NCBI RefSeq assembly: GCF_025567085.1 | Contig: NZ_JAOQJN010000011.1 | Location: 12,560 to 76,559, forward strand | Length of the DNA stretch: 64,000 bases | Reading direction: 5' to 3' | Source of the DNA: Bovifimicola ammoniilytica | GTDB taxonomy: Bacteria > Bacillota > Clostridia > Lachnospirales > Lachnospiraceae | Shown here: piece by piece, positions 1 to 7,953 of the stretch | How positions within the stretch are numbered: the stretch's first letter is position 1 | How the letters are laid out: each line of letters opens with the position of its first letter | The notes under the pieces: generated by a model | The model's database searches: none | Seen by the model: only the letters and a program-made list of their open reading frames with translations | What the model was told of the DNA's origin: nothing | Program-made: the position numbers and the translations under genes

Positions 1-175
1 ATTCCTTTGGAACTGGAATACCAAGGAAACCATATTTAGCCATTTTAGCAACTGTCTCTGCTGGAAACTGTTCGTTTTCATCTGTCTCCTGAGCGAGTGG
101 CTTAACTTCGTTTTCAGCAAATTCTTTGAAAAGATTTTTAGCCATTTCATGTTTCTTGCTTAAAGTAAAATCCAT
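1..175 (-). CDS. bcd: Butyryl-CoA dehydrogenase (acyl-CoA dehydrogenase), N-terminal part
   Basis: The first 58 residues of an acyl-CoA dehydrogenase are encoded, running off the left edge. The product starts MDFTLSKKHEMAKNLF and continues with the N-terminal helical segment typical of Bcd. The start ATG follows a GGAGGAAG ribosome binding site. Bcd reduces crotonyl-CoA to butyryl-CoA with the electron transfer flavoprotein EtfAB, and it is the expected fourth gene after thl, crt and hbd. The gap to hbd is 25 bases, so it is in the same operon. No catalytic residue lies in the visible part; the call rests on N-terminal similarity and position. etfB and etfA probably follow outside the window. 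Confidence 0.88.
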   Translation of the reverse strand, partial: MDFTLSKKHEMAKNLFKEFAENEVKPLAQETDENEQFPAETVAKMAKYGFLGIPVPKE

Positions 176-200
176 TTGTTTTCTTCCTCCTTAATGAGCA

Positions 201-1073
201 TTACTGAGCGTCAACTGGTGTTTTTGTACGATCAGCATTGTATACATAAAATCCCTTACCAGATTTAACACCAAGGTTACCGCCACGTACCATTTTACGA
301 ATTAATGGGCATGCACGATATTTGCTGTCACCTGTTTCATTGTAAAGTACATCCATAATTGCAAGGCAGATATCTAAACCTACGAAATCACCTAATTCAA
401 GTGGTCCCATTGGATGGTTAGCACCAAGTTTCATAGCAGCATCAATACCAGCGATATCTGAAACACCTTCCATTTTGATAAATGCAGCTTCATTAATCAT
501 AGGAATTAAGATACGGTTTACTACGAAACCTGCAGCTTCATTAACCTGTACAGGTGTTTTACCGATTTCTTTAGCAATCTCGATAATTTTAGTAACTGTC
601 TCTGCTGGTGTGTTAACACCTGCGATAACTTCTACTAATTTCATTCTATCAGCAGGATTGAAGAAATGCATACCTATCATTGGACGAGTAAGACCATTTC
701 CAATTTCTGTAATAGAAAGTGAAGATGTATTAGAAGCAAAAACACATTCAGGCTTACAGATTTTATCTAATTCGCCAAATGTTGTCTTCTTAACTTCCAT
801 ATTTTCAAAAGCAGCTTCAACAACTAAATCACAATCTGCACAAAGATCTTCTTTAAGACCTGGTGTGATTCTTGATAAAACTGCATCAACCTGTTCCTGA
901 CTCATTTTTCCTTTTTCAACAAGTCTTGCATATCCTTTAGCAATCTTGTCTTTTCCGCCTTCAGCCCATTCCTGTTTGATGTCACAAAGTGCTACTGTGT
1001 AACCTTCAACAAGAGCGAAAGCTTTTGCGATTCCCTGGCCCATTGTACCAGCACCGATAACGCCAACTTTCAT
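201..1073 (-). CDS. hbd: 3-hydroxybutyryl-CoA dehydrogenase
   Basis: This 290-residue enzyme reduces acetoacetyl-CoA to 3-hydroxybutyryl-CoA in the butyrate pathway. The N-terminus has the Rossmann dinucleotide motif GVIGAGTMGQGIA at about residues 4-16. The conserved NTSSLSITEI segment lies near residue 115 and the catalytic region GMHFFNPADRMKLVEVI near 133-150. The C-terminal dimerization domain follows, with the NHPMGPLELGDFVGLD motif. Length matches the family (about 280-290). It lies between crt and bcd in a single minus-strand operon. Nothing is missing or unusual. Confidence 0.97.
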   Translation of the reverse strand: MKVGVIGAGTMGQGIAKAFALVEGYTVALCDIKQEWAEGGKDKIAKGYARLVEKGKMSQEQVDAVLSRITPGLKEDLCADCDLVVEAAFENMEVKKTTFGELDKICKPECVFASNTSSLSITEIGNGLTRPMIGMHFFNPADRMKLVEVIAGVNTPAETVTKIIEIAKEIGKTPVQVNEAAGFVVNRILIPMINEAAFIKMEGVSDIAGIDAAMKLGANHPMGPLELGDFVGLDICLAIMDVLYNETGDSKYRACPLIRKMVRGGNLGVKSGKGFYVYNADRTKTPVDAQ

Positions 1074-1191
1074 TTTTTTGCCTCCATTAGTTTAATATTA
1101 TTGATAATTGATATCCATCATCTCTGATGGTAATTATAAATTTATAATAATGTCATTTGACACTATAATTAAATTTAGTACATTAATTATA

Positions 1192-1983
1192 TTATTTATT
1201 CTGGAAAGGTACAACCTTTAATTTCTTTTCTTTATCTTTCTCAAGGAAGTTTCCCATTCCTGCTTTCTGGTCTTCTGTTTCGAAACAGTCACCGAATAAT
1301 TTCTCTTCAATTACGATTGCTTCATCCATATTAACCTGTAAGCCATCATTAATTGCTTTCTTACAGTTACGAACTGCAATTGGTGCATTCTTAGCAATTG
1401 TCTCAGCAAGTTTCTTAGCTGCAGGAAGTAACTCTTCTAATGGATATACTGCATTAACAAGACCGATTCTTAATGCATCATCAGCTTTAATATTTCTTGC
1501 TGTATAGATCATCTGTTTAGCCATTCCAACACCAACGATTCTTGCAAGTCTCTGTGTTCCACCAAAACCTGGTGTAATTCCAAGACCTACTTCAGGCTGA
1601 CCAAATACTGCATTCTCAGAACATATTCTGATATCACAGCTCATTGAAATCTCACATCCTCCACCAAGTGCAAAACCATTAACGGCTGCAATAACAGGGA
1701 TAGAGAATGTTTCAAGTTTTCTGAATACATCATTACCTTTTTTACCGAAAGCTTCACCTTCAGCTTTTGTAAGTGTACTCATCTCTCCGATATCTGCACC
1801 TGCAACAAATGATTTCTCACCTGCGCCTGTAAGAATTAATGCTCTTATTGCATTTATATCAACATTGTCAAGTGTCTCATCTAACTCTGTTAATACTTGG
1901 CTGTTAAGTGCATTTAAAGCCTTTGGACGATTGATTGTAATAATGCCAACCATTCCTTCTACTTCATAATTAATGAATTCCAT
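1192..1983 (-). CDS. crt: 3-hydroxybutyryl-CoA dehydratase (crotonase)
   Basis: This 263-residue enoyl-CoA hydratase/isomerase family enzyme dehydrates 3-hydroxybutyryl-CoA to crotonyl-CoA. The oxyanion-hole segment SFVAGADIGEM lies near residue 60 and GFALGGGCEISMSCDIR near 104. The catalytic glutamate region GQPEVGLGITPGFGGTQRL lies near 128-146. It sits between thl and hbd in the butyrate cluster. The ribosome binding site AGAAAGG precedes the ATG and follows immediately after a strong intercistronic hairpin at 2004-2031. The 118-base gap to hbd has only a short inverted repeat (1115-1130). Confidence 0.97.
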   Translation of the reverse strand: MEFINYEVEGMVGIITINRPKALNALNSQVLTELDETLDNVDINAIRALILTGAGEKSFVAGADIGEMSTLTKAEGEAFGKKGNDVFRKLETFSIPVIAAVNGFALGGGCEISMSCDIRICSENAVFGQPEVGLGITPGFGGTQRLARIVGVGMAKQMIYTARNIKADDALRIGLVNAVYPLEELLPAAKKLAETIAKNAPIAVRNCKKAINDGLQVNMDEAIVIEEKLFGDCFETEDQKAGMGNFLEKDKEKKLKVVPFQNK

Positions 1984-2003
1984 AATAAATTTCCTTTCTA
2001 AAA

Positions 2004-2031
2004 CAGGCTGTACAGGAATCCGTACAGCCTG
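2004..2031 (-). promoter_or_regulatory. Intercistronic hairpin between thl and crt
   Basis: A perfect 10-bp inverted repeat (CAGGCTGTAC / GTACAGCCTG) with an 8-base loop lies between the thl stop and the crt ribosome binding site. On the transcribed strand it is followed by TTTTAG, so it could be a weak terminator, an RNA processing site or a 3' stabiliser of the thl transcript. Which of these applies cannot be decided from sequence. Confidence 0.6.
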
Positions 2032-2079
2032 CAGTAATTGTTATTGTATCTTAAAAGTATTCAAGTGAATTCGTATGAA

Positions 2080-3261
2080 TTAGTCTCTTTCAACGATTGT
2101 TGAGCAACCCATTCCACCACCGATACAAAGTGTTGCAAGACCTTTCTTAGCATCTTTAGCTTCCATCTCATGAAGAAGTGTAACAAGGATACGGCATCCT
2201 GAAGCTCCAACTGGATGACCAAGTGCGATTGCACCACCATTTGGATTTAACTGTTTGTCAACATCGATTCCTAAGTCTCTTCCTACTGCGATTGACTGTG
2301 CTGCAAATGCTTCGTTTGCTTCGATGATATCAAAGTCTTCAATCTTCATACCTGTCTTAGCTAATACTTTCTTTGTAGAATATACAGGACCGATACCCAT
2401 AACTTCAGGTCTGCAGCCTGCAAGAGCGCCTGTTACCCATGTAGCCATAGGTTTAACACCTAATTCTTTAGCTTTTTCTTCACTCATAACAACGATTGCT
2501 GCAGCACCATCATTGATACCTGATGCATTACCTGCTGTAACAAATCCGTTAGGATTGATTGGACGAAGTTTAGCAAGACCTTCGATTGTAGAACCTGCAC
2601 GAGGACCTTCATCTACTTTGAATTCAACTATTTCTTTTTTCTTCTTAACTGATACAGGTACGATTTCGTTATCAAATGCACCGTTCTTCTGAGCTGCTTC
2701 AGCTTTCTGCTGACTCTTTAATGCGAACTCATCTAATTCTTCTCTTGTAATTCCCCATTCTTCACAGATGTTATCTGCTGTCTTAATCATATGATAATCA
2801 TTGAATGCATCCCAAAGAGCATCATTAACCATTGTATCTTTCATTACTGCATTACCCATTCTGTAACCGAAACGAGCCTTGTCTAATGCATATGGTGCCA
2901 TAGACATATTTTCCATACCACCTGCAACTACGATATCAGCTTCTCCAGCCATAATCATATGAGCTGCCTGGTTAACACAGTTAAGACCCGAACCACATAC
3001 AACGTTCATTGTAACTGCTGGTACTTCAATTGGTAAACCTGCTTTGATTGATGCCTGACGAGCAACGTTCTGACCCTGTCCTGCCTGGATTACACATCCC
3101 ATGTAAACCTGATCTACCGCTTCTGGAGCAACTCCGGCTCTGTTTAATGCTTCTTTAATAACGATTGCACCTAACTCAGCTGCTGGTGTTGTGCTTAATG
3201 AGCCACCCATTGTACCAATTGCTGTACGACATGCGCCTGCTAAAACTACTTTTCTTGACAT
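2080..3261 (-). CDS. thl: Acetyl-CoA C-acetyltransferase (thiolase)
   Basis: This 393-residue biosynthetic thiolase condenses two acetyl-CoA to acetoacetyl-CoA, the first step of butyrate formation. The nucleophilic cysteine is in NVVCGSGLNCV near residue 88. The IEANEAFAAQSIAVG segment lies near 314, the NPNGGAIALGHPVGASG histidine motif near 342, and the final active-site cysteine in ATLCIGGGMG near 378. It is the first gene of thl-crt-hbd-bcd and starts at an ATG behind CGGAGG. A candidate promoter lies about 90 bases upstream (3352-3380). Length and motifs are complete. Confidence 0.97.
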   Translation of the reverse strand: MSRKVVLAGACRTAIGTMGGSLSTTPAAELGAIVIKEALNRAGVAPEAVDQVYMGCVIQAGQGQNVARQASIKAGLPIEVPAVTMNVVCGSGLNCVNQAAHMIMAGEADIVVAGGMENMSMAPYALDKARFGYRMGNAVMKDTMVNDALWDAFNDYHMIKTADNICEEWGITREELDEFALKSQQKAEAAQKNGAFDNEIVPVSVKKKKEIVEFKVDEGPRAGSTIEGLAKLRPINPNGFVTAGNASGINDGAAAIVVMSEEKAKELGVKPMATWVTGALAGCRPEVMGIGPVYSTKKVLAKTGMKIEDFDIIEANEAFAAQSIAVGRDLGIDVDKQLNPNGGAIALGHPVGASGCRILVTLLHEMEAKDAKKGLATLCIGGGMGCSTIVERD

Positions 3262-3351
3262 AAATGTAATACCTCCGATTTAATTTTAATAAGATTGTTA
3301 AATTTTTGTCAGGTTCAGACATAAAGACTATGTACCAAACTATCTTTGTTA

Positions 3352-3380
3352 ATTTTATCACAATATATAAAATAATACAA
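3352..3380 (-). promoter_or_regulatory. Candidate sigma-A promoter of the thl-crt-hbd-bcd operon
   Basis: The minus strand reads TTGTAT, 17 bases, TAAAAT, about 85 bases upstream of the thl start. It is the best match to a vegetative promoter in the divergent region between thl and the plus-strand Cys-rich gene. The region is very AT-rich, so chance matches are possible. Confidence 0.45.
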
Positions 3381-3488
3381 TCATAAATTATATTTTTATT
3401 TTATTTTTACAAATTAAAAAAATATAAGGAAACTGACCAAGCTATGCTACATAGAATTTAGTGTAAACAAAATTTGGAGGATTTAAAA

Positions 3489-3713
3489 ATGAGTGATTTA
3501 GCTGCAACAAACTGTGGTGGAGGCTGTGGATGCGGAGACAACAATAACAACAGCTGTATCTGGTTAATCCTTATCCTATTATGCTGCTGTGGTAATAATG
3601 GAAACTGGGGTAACAACGGCTGCGGATGTGAGAACAATAGCTGTATCTGGATTATCATCTTACTTCTCTGCTGTGGTGGCAATGGAAATGGCGGCTGCTT
3701 CTTAGGCTGCTAA
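3489..3713 (+). CDS. Small Cys/Gly/Asn-rich protein with an internal duplication
   Basis: A 74-residue protein starts MSDLAATNCGGGCGCG. I chose this ATG because GGAGG ends eight bases before it; an earlier in-frame ATG at 3474 overlaps that site. The sequence is a two-fold repeat: an Asn-rich stretch, S-C-I-W, a run of Ile/Leu, then a Cys cluster followed by Gly/Asn, once at about residues 20-43 and again at about 48-70. There are 14 cysteines in all. Similar short proteins occur in Lachnospiraceae, sometimes labelled chorion-class high-cysteine proteins; that label says nothing about function. A membrane, metal-binding or spore-coat role can be imagined but none is shown. Confidence 0.8.
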   Translation: MSDLAATNCGGGCGCGDNNNNSCIWLILILLCCCGNNGNWGNNGCGCENNSCIWIIILLLCCGGNGNGGCFLGC

Positions 3714-3797
3714 TTTAAGTGATATTTCAAATATCATTATAATCATTTAATGTGATGGCTGACAATATAGCGTATTATTTGTGAAATGGAGTTAATT

Positions 3798-3929
3798 ATG
3801 AAGAAAACAGACACAACTATAATAGAAACAGACACATCAATTTTCGAATATGATATGGACTGTATAAAATGTATGATGTCTACTAATACGTTTATATTGT
3901 TAGTCTGCATTAAATATGCATCAATTTAA
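3798..3929 (+). CDS. Possible 43-residue peptide of unknown function
   Basis: A short reading frame begins ATG six bases after a TGGAG ribosome binding site and encodes 43 residues, starting MKKTDTTIIETDTSIFEYDM and ending in a hydrophobic stretch with Cys. It lies in the same orientation between the Cys-rich gene and the 4008 gene, in an otherwise gene-free stretch (3714-4007). That stretch has only one small AT hairpin just after the Cys-rich stop codon. No family is recognised. The good ribosome binding site supports it; the short length and AT-rich context leave real doubt. Confidence 0.35.
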   Translation: MKKTDTTIIETDTSIFEYDMDCIKCMMSTNTFILLVCIKYASI

Positions 3930-4007
3930 TTTTATTATCATATTTTTCATAAACTTTTCATAGTATTTAAAAAAATGAAAAACGCATAATGCAGAAATGA
4001 GTATCTG

Positions 4008-4604
4008 ATGAGTTCAAACGATTTATTTTCAAACAAGCCACTTAATATTTTAAAGGCATCTCTGCCATATGTTCCATCTACTATGCAAAAAGTTATTTCC
4101 TATTATATAAAAATCGAGGAATTTAATATAATGAGAAATAGTTTTAATACCTCTCACGATAACTTGCTAAGTGCCTGCGATAATGGTTCTGATAATAATC
4201 ATAAGAATAAACCTATTGAATTAATCAATGCCGTAAAGCCTTATCTTAATACCGAAGAAAAGAATTTAATCGATATGTTTATGAATATGGTAAATGCATT
4301 TAATATGTATAACACATATAAATCTTTAAATCTTCCTGCCCTACGTCCCGAGTCTTTTAATTTTAATAATCCGGATGGTCCAGTTTATAATTCGGGTAAT
4401 AAATCTGACGCTTCTAACATAGAAAATGGCAGTTTTATTAATGGTACAGATTATGATAATGACAATCCTAATAACAAACAGAGTAATTCATCACCTGACA
4501 ATATTCCTGCTAATATTGATATTGATGCTTTGAAGAATATGCTTTCACCAAGCCAGCGTGCAATGTTTGACACTTATTCTTCCTTGCTTAATAAAAACAA
4601 ATAA
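4008..4604 (+). CDS. Hypothetical protein, Asn-rich
   Basis: A 198-residue soluble protein with no signal peptide or membrane segment. Residues about 1-45 and 65-105 look helical, the latter containing ELINAVKPYLNTEEKNLIDM. A low-complexity Asn/Ser/Asp-rich linker (about 115-165) follows, then a short C-terminal helix ending in DALKNMLSPSQRAMFDTY. The NAVKPYL..EEKNLIDMF..MVNAFNMY pattern resembles small unnamed Lachnospiraceae proteins, but I cannot assign a family. No strong ribosome binding site precedes the ATG. It is followed after 24 bases by a second small gene in the same direction, probably in one operon. Confidence 0.7.
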   Translation: MSSNDLFSNKPLNILKASLPYVPSTMQKVISYYIKIEEFNIMRNSFNTSHDNLLSACDNGSDNNHKNKPIELINAVKPYLNTEEKNLIDMFMNMVNAFNMYNTYKSLNLPALRPESFNFNNPDGPVYNSGNKSDASNIENGSFINGTDYDNDNPNNKQSNSSPDNIPANIDIDALKNMLSPSQRAMFDTYSSLLNKNK

Positions 4605-4628
4605 AATCTTAATATGGAGAGTAATTTT

Positions 4629-4904
4629 ATGGATAACTATAATAACATATCAGGAATTTCACCTGAAAAACTCAATCTTTTATCAGAAATTATAAGGCAG
4701 TCAGAAAATGTATCTTCCGAAAATCTCATACCATTTTTTCTGAATGCTGCCGCAACTGCCAATGCTAAAGGAATTAATTTCTCAGATGCCGAAACTGATG
4801 TTATAATAAATGCCTTAAAAACAAATATGACTAAAGAGCAGATATCTAAATTAGATACCGTTAGAAAATTAGCAAAAATTATATCATCGAATCGTGCAGG
4901 CTGA
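4629..4904 (+). CDS. Hypothetical helical protein
   Basis: A 91-residue protein, mostly helical by eye, with no signal peptide. I place the start at 4629 because GGAGAG at 4616-4621 lies seven bases upstream; the earlier ATG at 4614 overlaps this site. The middle contains NLIPFFLNAAATANAKGINF followed by a Thr/Lys-rich helix, and the C-terminus is basic. It is probably co-transcribed with the 4008 gene. The two may form a functional pair, but no role can be deduced. A hairpin at 5033-5056 downstream may end the transcript. Confidence 0.7.
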   Translation: MDNYNNISGISPEKLNLLSEIIRQSENVSSENLIPFFLNAAATANAKGINFSDAETDVIINALKTNMTKEQISKLDTVRKLAKIISSNRAG

Positions 4905-4940
4905 TTTCCTGCACAATTTGATTCTTACGTACTATGAAAA

Positions 4941-5007
4941 TTCGTTGAAATTGTTCTGGTAAGCAAAAACGCTCCGCAAGGATTGCACTGCGTCGGAGCA
5001 GAAAATG
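4941..5007 (+). repeat. Dispersed repeat, left copy flanking the thi operon
   Basis: About 67 bases match, with a few substitutions, the reverse strand of 8795-8861. Shared blocks are TTCGTTGAAATTGT, CTGGTAAGCAAAAA, GCTCCGC, CACTGCG and CGGAGCAGAAA. The GCTCCG...CGGAGC part forms a hairpin. This copy lies between the 4629 gene and the convergent thi operon; the other precedes thiS, so the five thi genes are bracketed by inverted copies. Confidence 0.8.
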
Positions 5008-5032
5008 TTTCTATCGTAATCCGCCGCAGGCG

Positions 5033-5060
5033 AAGAATGTCGCAGGCGACATTCTTTATT
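5033..5060. terminator. Probable terminator between converging operons
   Basis: A perfect 10-bp stem (AAGAATGTCG / CGACATTCTT) with loop CAGG is followed by TATT on the plus strand. It lies between the stop of the plus-strand 4629 gene and the stop of the minus-strand tenI/thiE-like gene. The U-tract is short, so termination may be inefficient. Confidence 0.5.
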
Positions 5061-5098
5061 CTAAATTAATTGTTCAAAATCAATTAATACTGAAACAG

Positions 5099-5821
5099 TC
5101 AGTGAAAATACTCAGACATCATACATACACCACTTGCCCCGGCATTTATCACTTCTTTCATATTATCTTTATTAATCCCGCCAACTCCGTACACTGGTAT
5201 ATCTGTCGATTTACAAATATTTTCAATAAAATCAAGTCCTCGCGGTACTTTACCTTTCTTACATTCAGTATTAAATATATGTCCTGCAATATAATAATCA
5301 GGTTTAAATCTGCATGTTTTCTCTATATCATTTATGGAGTGAATGGATATTCCAAATATTTCTATCTCTTTTTGTATATAATTAATAATATTATTAATCT
5401 CTGTATTGCTAACCCCGGTATAAATATTATTAATATTTTTATCAGCAATATCGTTTCTGATACTATTAAAACTGCTATTTCGATTACCAAAATCAGATGT
5501 TTCCAGCTTATCTAATGTATAAACCGGCATATGTACATTTCTGCATCCTGTATTATTAATTATTTCAAATAATTCAAAGGTATTTTGTACATTTCCAAGG
5601 TTCATAATTATTTTCGTCTGCGTATCAGGAAATATATTATGTATATGAAGTTGAATATCATTTACAAATTTTATATATTCTTGTATCGATAAATCTTTTT
5701 CTCTTATAATAATGTATCTCACATTATCTTCTAATGCGGTATCGATAGCTTCATCAAATGAACGATTCCTACAAAGTTTTCTGTTTGTGATAGCAATTAT
5801 ATTATTCATAGTATCAGACAT
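5099..5821 (-). CDS. TenI/ThiE family protein, probable thiazole tautomerase
   Basis: About 240 residues with the TIM-barrel fold of thiamin phosphate synthase and TenI. Visible motifs are AITNRKLC at the N-terminus, the IIIREKDLS phosphate/substrate segment, AGHIFNTECKKGKVPRGLD, and the C-terminal YGVGGINKDNMKEVINAGAS. The GH.F.T.CKKG..PRG pattern is closer to TenI (thiazole tautomerase) than to classic ThiE, which has GP.F.T.TK. Either would fit after thiS-F-G-H. The start is uncertain: GTG at 5833, ATG at 5821 and ATG at 5809 are all in frame, and the first two overlap the end of thiH, so translation is likely coupled. Confidence 0.82.
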   Translation of the reverse strand: MSDTMNNIIAITNRKLCRNRSFDEAIDTALEDNVRYIIIREKDLSIQEYIKFVNDIQLHIHNIFPDTQTKIIMNLGNVQNTFELFEIINNTGCRNVHMPVYTLDKLETSDFGNRNSSFNSIRNDIADKNINNIYTGVSNTEINNIINYIQKEIEIFGISIHSINDIEKTCRFKPDYYIAGHIFNTECKKGKVPRGLDFIENICKSTDIPVYGVGGINKDNMKEVINAGASGVCMMSEYFH

Positions 5822-6986
5822 AAATATATTCACTCATTACAGGTGTAAGTCCCTGTTTTTTTATTGCATTATATACCTCACTTACTGAACGTGAGTCAGA
5901 GATTTCAAACTGTTCATCACCTTTTTTCTCTTCTCCATGTCCGCCTACGCCTACTCCCACCCCTGCTGAAATCTTTGTTGCGGCAATATTTATTATATTA
6001 TTTCTGAATCTTTCACACTCTCTTGTTGATATTGTTATGCTTGCAAATGGCATAAACAATCTGTAGGCACAGATTATCTGTAAAAGCTGTGGCTCATGGA
6101 CATCTTTAGGATTAATCTTATCATTATTAATTATAGGCCTGAGTCTCGGACACGAAAATGCTATCTCTGCATGAGGGTACTTCTTTTGGATAAGATATGC
6201 ATGTATTCCTGTTGCAAATGCATCTTTTCTAAAATCATCAAGTCCTAATAACGCTGCAAAACCAACTCCTCTCATTCCACCCATTAATGCTCTTTCCTGT
6301 GCATTAACTCTATAAGGAAAAATTCGTTTATGTCCTGCAAGATGTAATGTCTCATACTTATCAGAATTATATGTCTCCTGAAATACAGTGACATAATCAG
6401 CACCACATTTATGTAAATAAGCATATTCATCAGAATTCATCGGATATACTTCTAAGCCAACTAATTTAAAATATTTTCTTGCTATTTTACAGGCTTCTCC
6501 GATATATTTCACATTAGACATTTTCTTACTCTCACCGGTAAGTAAAAGTATTTCTTCTAATCCTGTATCTGCAATTGCTTTCATTTCCTTTTCTATTTCT
6601 TCGTAAGTAAGTTTCGCCCTATGTATCTTATTATGACAGTTAAAACCACAATAGATACAATAGTTTTCACAATAATTTGCTATGTATAATGGCGTAAACA
6701 TATATATGGAATTTCCGAAATGTTTTCTCGTTTCTATCTGGGCTTTTCTAGCCATCTCTTCTATATATCCAGATGCAGCAGGTGATAATAATGCCGCAAA
6801 ATCTTCTGCACTAAGAACCTCTTTACTGAGTGCTTCTAAAACATCGTCCTTAGTATATTCATCCGGATTGTATGCATTCATTTTGTTAATTACTTCATCA
6901 GCAATGCCAGAATCTATCACTTCCATATCAGGAAGATAATCCATATGATTAATTCGGTTTTCTTTTCTATTTTCTGCTATTTCCAT
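5814..6986 (-). CDS. thiH: 2-iminoacetate synthase ThiH (radical SAM)
   Basis: This 390-residue radical SAM enzyme cleaves tyrosine to dehydroglycine for the thiazole ring of thiamin. The [4Fe-4S]-binding motif CENYCIYCGFNC lies near residue 110, preceded by the helical N-terminus typical of ThiH. The C-terminal part contains SCPRLRPI and the SAGVGVGVGGHGE segment. The start ATG follows ATGAGGA supplied by a dispersed leader repeat (6987-7058), whose mini-ORF ends 10 bases inside thiH. It overlaps the next gene of the thiazole operon. Length is normal. Confidence 0.95.
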   Translation of the reverse strand: MEIAENRKENRINHMDYLPDMEVIDSGIADEVINKMNAYNPDEYTKDDVLEALSKEVLSAEDFAALLSPAASGYIEEMARKAQIETRKHFGNSIYMFTPLYIANYCENYCIYCGFNCHNKIHRAKLTYEEIEKEMKAIADTGLEEILLLTGESKKMSNVKYIGEACKIARKYFKLVGLEVYPMNSDEYAYLHKCGADYVTVFQETYNSDKYETLHLAGHKRIFPYRVNAQERALMGGMRGVGFAALLGLDDFRKDAFATGIHAYLIQKKYPHAEIAFSCPRLRPIINNDKINPKDVHEPQLLQIICAYRLFMPFASITISTRECERFRNNIINIAATKISAGVGVGVGGHGEEKKGDEQFEISDSRSVSEVYNAIKKQGLTPVMSEYIYV

Positions 6987-7058
6987 ATTTCCTCATTTCT
7001 GAGCGATTTCTCTTCTGCCATAAGTGCTATTTATTTTCGCTCCGAAACAAATAGCTAT
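6987..7058 (-). repeat. Dispersed leader repeat, copy 1 (short form), upstream of thiH
   Basis: On the minus strand it begins ATAGCTATTTGTTTCGGAGC, pairs with a following CGAAAATAAATAGC to form a hairpin, then contains a mini-ORF start (ATG at 7021; M-A-E-E-K-S-L-R-N...) and ends CTCAGAAATGAGGA just before the thiH ATG. The mini-ORF stop at 6977-6979 lies inside thiH in another frame. The centre is shorter than in the other three copies. Confidence 0.8.
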
Positions 7059-7081
7059 GTACAAAATACTCGTATCGAAGA

Positions 7082-7867
7082 TTATTTTTCTAAAAATCCT
7101 GTAAGTGGTGATGATGCCTCCGAACCACTGTTTAACACACGACCAGTCTTGGCTAAATATGCACTTCTTCCGGCTTCAATGGCTTTTCTGAATGCTTCAG
7201 CCATTAAAGGAATGTTTTTAGCTGTAGCAATTGCCGTATTAGACATTATCGCAGCAGCTCCCATCTCCATAGCTTCGCATGCCTGCGATGGCTTGCCTAT
7301 TCCAGCATCTACTATTATTGGTAAATCAATTTCGTCAATTAGTATCTGTATAAAATCTTTTGTACAAAGTCCTCTGTTTGTTCCAATAGGTGCTGCAAGT
7401 GGCATAATTGAAGCAGCACCCGAATCTCTTAATGCTCTTGCAACATTTAAGTCCGGATACATATAAGGCATAACTACAAAACCATCTTTCACAAGTATTT
7501 CGGTTGCCTTGATTGTCTCATAATTATCAGGCAATAAATACTTTGTATCTTTCATTATTTCTATCTTGATAAAATCACCACAACCTAATTCTCTTGCAAG
7601 TCTTGCTATTCTTACGGCTTCATCAGCATTTCTTGCTCCTGATGTATTAGGAAGAAGTGTTACATTTTCTGGTATATAATCAAGTATATTTTCCATACTT
7701 GTACTATTAGCTCTTCTAAGTGCTAATGTAATTATCTCAGCTTTCGCATTCTCAACTGCTGACTTAATAAGTTCTAGCGAATACTTTCCTGAACCTAAGA
7801 TGAATCGTGAATTAAACGAATGACCTCCGATTACTAATTTATCATTTTCTTTTTCTGATATTGTCAT
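7082..7867 (-). CDS. thiG: Thiazole synthase ThiG
   Basis: This 261-residue TIM-barrel enzyme forms the thiazole phosphate moiety from deoxyxylulose 5-phosphate, dehydroglycine and ThiS thiocarboxylate. It has the N-terminal FNSRFILGSGKY motif and the ALRRANS segment. The phosphate-binding LPIIVDAGIGKPSQACEAME lies near residue 180, and MGAAAIMSNTAIATAKNIP follows. The substrate deoxyxylulose phosphate is made by Dxs, encoded elsewhere in this window (26673-28538). It lies between thiF and thiH. No defects are seen. Confidence 0.96.
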   Translation of the reverse strand: MTISEKENDKLVIGGHSFNSRFILGSGKYSLELIKSAVENAKAEIITLALRRANSTSMENILDYIPENVTLLPNTSGARNADEAVRIARLARELGCGDFIKIEIMKDTKYLLPDNYETIKATEILVKDGFVVMPYMYPDLNVARALRDSGAASIMPLAAPIGTNRGLCTKDFIQILIDEIDLPIIVDAGIGKPSQACEAMEMGAAAIMSNTAIATAKNIPLMAEAFRKAIEAGRSAYLAKTGRVLNSGSEASSPLTGFLEK

Positions 7868-7953
7868 TTTTCCACATAATCTGATTAGTTTTATCTATCA
7901 GATTCCTTTCTTAATTCATTTTTATATAAACTTTTATTTACACTTTTTTAAAA

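Noticed and set aside
1115..1130. CCATCA/TGATGG inverted repeat between crt and hbd
   Set aside because: A six-pair stem without a T-run; too weak to call a terminator or operator.
3176..3361. 61-codon minus-strand frame overlapping the thl start
   Set aside because: It lies in the thl promoter and start region in another frame, has no ribosome binding site and an unlikely composition.
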